Assembly: GCA_028292245.1 (NCBI GenBank)
Contig: JAQGMS010000225.1
Span: 1 to 57,398, forward strand
DNA length: 57,398 nt
Origin: Ramlibacter sp.
GTDB taxonomy: Bacteria; Pseudomonadota; Gammaproteobacteria; Burkholderiales; Burkholderiaceae_C
Direction of reading: 5' to 3'
The notes under the pieces were generated by a model. It saw only the letters and a program-made list of their open reading frames with translations. It made no database searches and was not told the DNA's origin. Positions 55,990 to 57,398 of the stretch are shown in pieces; within the stretch, counting starts at the first letter, position 1, and each line of letters begins with the position of its first letter. A program made the translations under genes and the position numbers.

Positions 55990-56462
55990 AGCCGGTGGGT
56001 TGCGGGCAACGGCAACGCCGTCTTGTACCTAACCTGCTTCAACGCAAAACTAGACCTGATCTTCTCAATCCCCGGAATCGGCGTCAGCTGGTTCAAGATG
56101 AATTTCTCCAACGCCCCGATATCCGCCACCGCCACTCTAATTAGATAGTCGCTGTCCCCCGTCATCAGGTAGCACTCCATCACCTCGTCGTGTTCGGCGA
56201 TGCGGCGCTCGAATTCGGCCAGCGATTCTTTCGCCTGTTCCTTCAGGCTGATGTTGATGAACACGTTCAGGCCCAGGCCCAGCGCCTTGGGGTTGGCCAG
56301 CGCCACATAGCGCTGGATCACGCCATTCGTCTCCAGCGCTTTCACGCGCATCAGGCAGGGCGAAGGCGAGAGGTGGACGCGCCGGGCCAGCTCCACATTG
56401 GTCAGCGAGCTGTCTTGCTGCAGCTCCGCCAGGATTCTCAAGTCGACCGCGTCCAGTTGCAT
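55986..56462 (-). CDS. Lrp/AsnC family transcriptional regulator
   Basis: A 158-residue regulator: HTH at about residues 3-60 ([40 protein letters not shown]) and an RAM/AsnC effector domain ([60 protein letters not shown]). The ATG 56462 with a GAGG site is preferred over a TTG at 56474. Its last residues (PATHRL) and stop come from island sequence, not the conserved end. It is divergent from the AceE/MdeB-like gene, probably its target, as in methionine- or branched-chain-acid catabolism loci. Two truncated copies lie at 51203 and 53561. Confidence 0.93.
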   Translation of the reverse strand: MQLDAVDLRILAELQQDSSLTNVELARRVHLSPSPCLMRVKALETNGVIQRYVALANPKALGLGLNVFINISLKEQAKESLAEFERRIAEHDEVMECYLMTGDSDYLIRVAVADIGALEKFILNQLTPIPGIEKIRSSFALKQVRYKTALPLPATHRL

Positions 56463-56581
56463 TTCATGCCTCAAATCTAAGTATTCACGGCATTTTATGC
56501 TGATGAGTTCGGCTTCTGGCCTATTTCCGCAACCCTGTTTTGCCGCTGTTTCCGTACAGTGAGGCTTGGAGTTCCGAAACG

Positions 56582-57398
56582 ATGACCGACCACAGCCTCA
56601 CCCGCTTCCTCACCGACGACAAGGGCGACATTGACCCAGCGGAAACCGCTGAATGGCGCGAGGCGCTGCTGTCGCTGGTGGCCACGCACGGCCCGGCGCG
56701 GGCGCGCTTCATCCTCGACGAGATCGCGGCCCTCGCGCGCAGCCCGCATGTCGCGTGGTCGCCCGAGCTGGTGACGCCGTACGTCAACTCGATCGCGGTG
56801 GACCAGCAGCCGGCCTTCCCTGGCGACCTGGCGATCGAGGAGCGGCTGGGTTCCCTCATGCGTTGGAACGCGCTGGCCATGGTGGCGCGCGCGAACGCGG
56901 CGTATGGGGAGTTGGGTGGGCACATCGCCTCGTATGCGAGTGCGGCGGATTTGTTCGAGGCGGGGTTCAACCACTTCTTTCATGCGCGCGACGAGCGGCA
57001 GGGCGGCGACCTGGTGTTCTTCCAGCCGCACAGCGCGCCCGGCGTTTATGCGCGCGCCTTTCTCGAAGGGCGGTTGACCGAGGGCGACCTTGCGCACTAC
57101 CGGCAGGAACTCACCGCGCCGGCCGCCGGCGCGCGCGGCCTCTCCAGCTATCCGCATCCCTGGCTGATGCCGGATTGCTGGCAGTTCCCCACCGGCTCGA
57201 TGGGCATCGGCCCGATCAGCTCGATCTACCACGCGCGCTTCATGCGCTACCTCACGCACCGCCAGCTGCTCGATTGCAGTGGCCGCAAGGTGTGGGGCGT
57301 GTTCGGCGACGGCGAGATGGACGAGCCGGAGAGCATGAGCGCCTTGACGCTGGCCTCGCGCGAGAAGCTGGACAACCTGGTGTGGGTGGTCAACTGCA
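56582..57398 (+). CDS. Pyruvate dehydrogenase E1 / MdeB-like homodimeric 2-oxoacid dehydrogenase (3' partial)
   Basis: The first 272 residues of a roughly 880-residue thiamine-diphosphate E1 enzyme. [102 protein letters not shown] and [10 protein letters not shown] all follow AceE closely, including the Th[11 protein letters not shown] motif. The window ends within the ThDP domain. It is divergent from lrp with 119 bases between. Housekeeping AceE usually sits beside aceF; the Lrp neighbour makes an MdeB-type 2-oxobutyrate dehydrogenase plausible. A GGAG site precedes the ATG. Confidence 0.9.
   Translation, partial: MTDHSLTRFLTDDKGDIDPAETAEWREALLSLVATHGPARARFILDEIAALARSPHVAWSPELVTPYVNSIAVDQQPAFPGDLAIEERLGSLMRWNALAMVARANAAYGELGGHIASYASAADLFEAGFNHFFHARDERQGGDLVFFQPHSAPGVYARAFLEGRLTEGDLAHYRQELTAPAAGARGLSSYPHPWLMPDCWQFPTGSMGIGPISSIYHARFMRYLTHRQLLDCSGRKVWGVFGDGEMDEPESMSALTLASREKLDNLVWVVNC

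Noticed and set aside
47888-56581. Prophage or integrative element with integrase
   Set aside because: No integrase, transposase, recombinase, phage structural gene, tRNA or terminal inverted repeat could be found in the island; only the lrp tails repeat.
1-57398. tRNA, rRNA or riboswitch genes
   Set aside because: I looked in all larger intergenic gaps and recognised no cloverleaf, rRNA segment or known riboswitch core; covariance-model searches would be needed to exclude small RNAs.

Overview
The window is a high-GC chromosomal segment that looks like a betaproteobacterium of the Burkholderiales, most likely Comamonadaceae (Ramlibacter/Variovorax-like). This rests on two Bug-type (tripartite tricarboxylate) solute-binding proteins, a feruloyl-CoA synthase operon, LysR/AraC/MarR regulators beside small catabolic clusters, a PilU-like ATPase beside a cyclic-nucleotide-binding protein, and an Lrp gene divergent from an AceE/MdeB-type dehydrogenase. 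The taxon is inferred, since no rRNA or tRNA gene was seen. Coding density is high and most genes have ordinary Shine-Dalgarno sites.

Layout. 1-2.5 kb: end of a Liv-type ABC binding protein, a membrane protein and YceI. 2.6-7.1 kb (minus): crotonase, feruloyl-CoA synthase, SDR dehydrogenase and Bug binding protein, an operon for CoA-dependent breakdown of hydroxycinnamate-type acids, with MarR-like palindromes upstream. 7.3-14 kb: a LytS/LytR two-component pair, a LysR regulator, an FMN reductase-pirin pair, a cysteine-dioxygenase-like cupin, and a MarR gene divergent from a siderophore-interacting protein. 14-15.7 kb: small hypothetical genes with terminator hairpins. 15.7-21.2 kb (minus): AraC, lactonase, Bug protein, mandelate-racemase-type enzyme and FAH-family enzyme, consistent with uptake and breakdown of a sugar-acid lactone. 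21.3-26.1 kb: lectin-like lipoprotein, AraC with cupin-LysE exporter, BrkB and PrsW.

26.1-33.0 kb (minus) is a signalling block: a SpoIIE-type phosphatase fused to a GAF and an RsbW-like kinase domain, a STAS antagonist, an ECF sigma factor and a most unusual anti-sigma-like protein whose presumed periplasmic half is made of about 22 nonapeptide repeats. Downstream are an HExxH-protease/propeller/beta-barrel protein and the PrsW intramembrane protease. An envelope-stress or surface-signalling circuit is a reasonable inference.

33-47.9 kb is mostly housekeeping or small accessory genes (RluA, TrhO, TMEM175-like, alpha/beta hydrolase, YgjP-like protease, VapBC, exonuclease, AzlCD, PilU-like, hemerythrin, VOC, lipoprotein, thiamine-binding protein), with three gene-decay scars: a LysR/GMC oxidoreductase deletion, an ATPase remnant and an exonuclease C-terminal fragment.

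48.0-56.0 kb is a lower-GC accessory island between a thiamine-binding-protein gene and an lrp gene. It holds three modules, each ending on its right beside a copy of the 3' part of lrp (two truncated copies, then the intact gene): (A) a ClpP-like protein apparently split by a frameshift plus a DUF262 protein with a C-terminal HEPN-like motif; (B) a DUF2167 protein, a membrane protein and a membrane-anchored J-domain protein with GTGA-overlapping starts; (C) a secreted Cys-containing protein, a secreted HExxH protease and a secreted NlpC/CHAP-like protein. No integrase or transposase is visible. The repeated lrp 3' ends, and the nonapeptide-repeat anti-sigma protein, are the two strongest candidates for undescribed biology.
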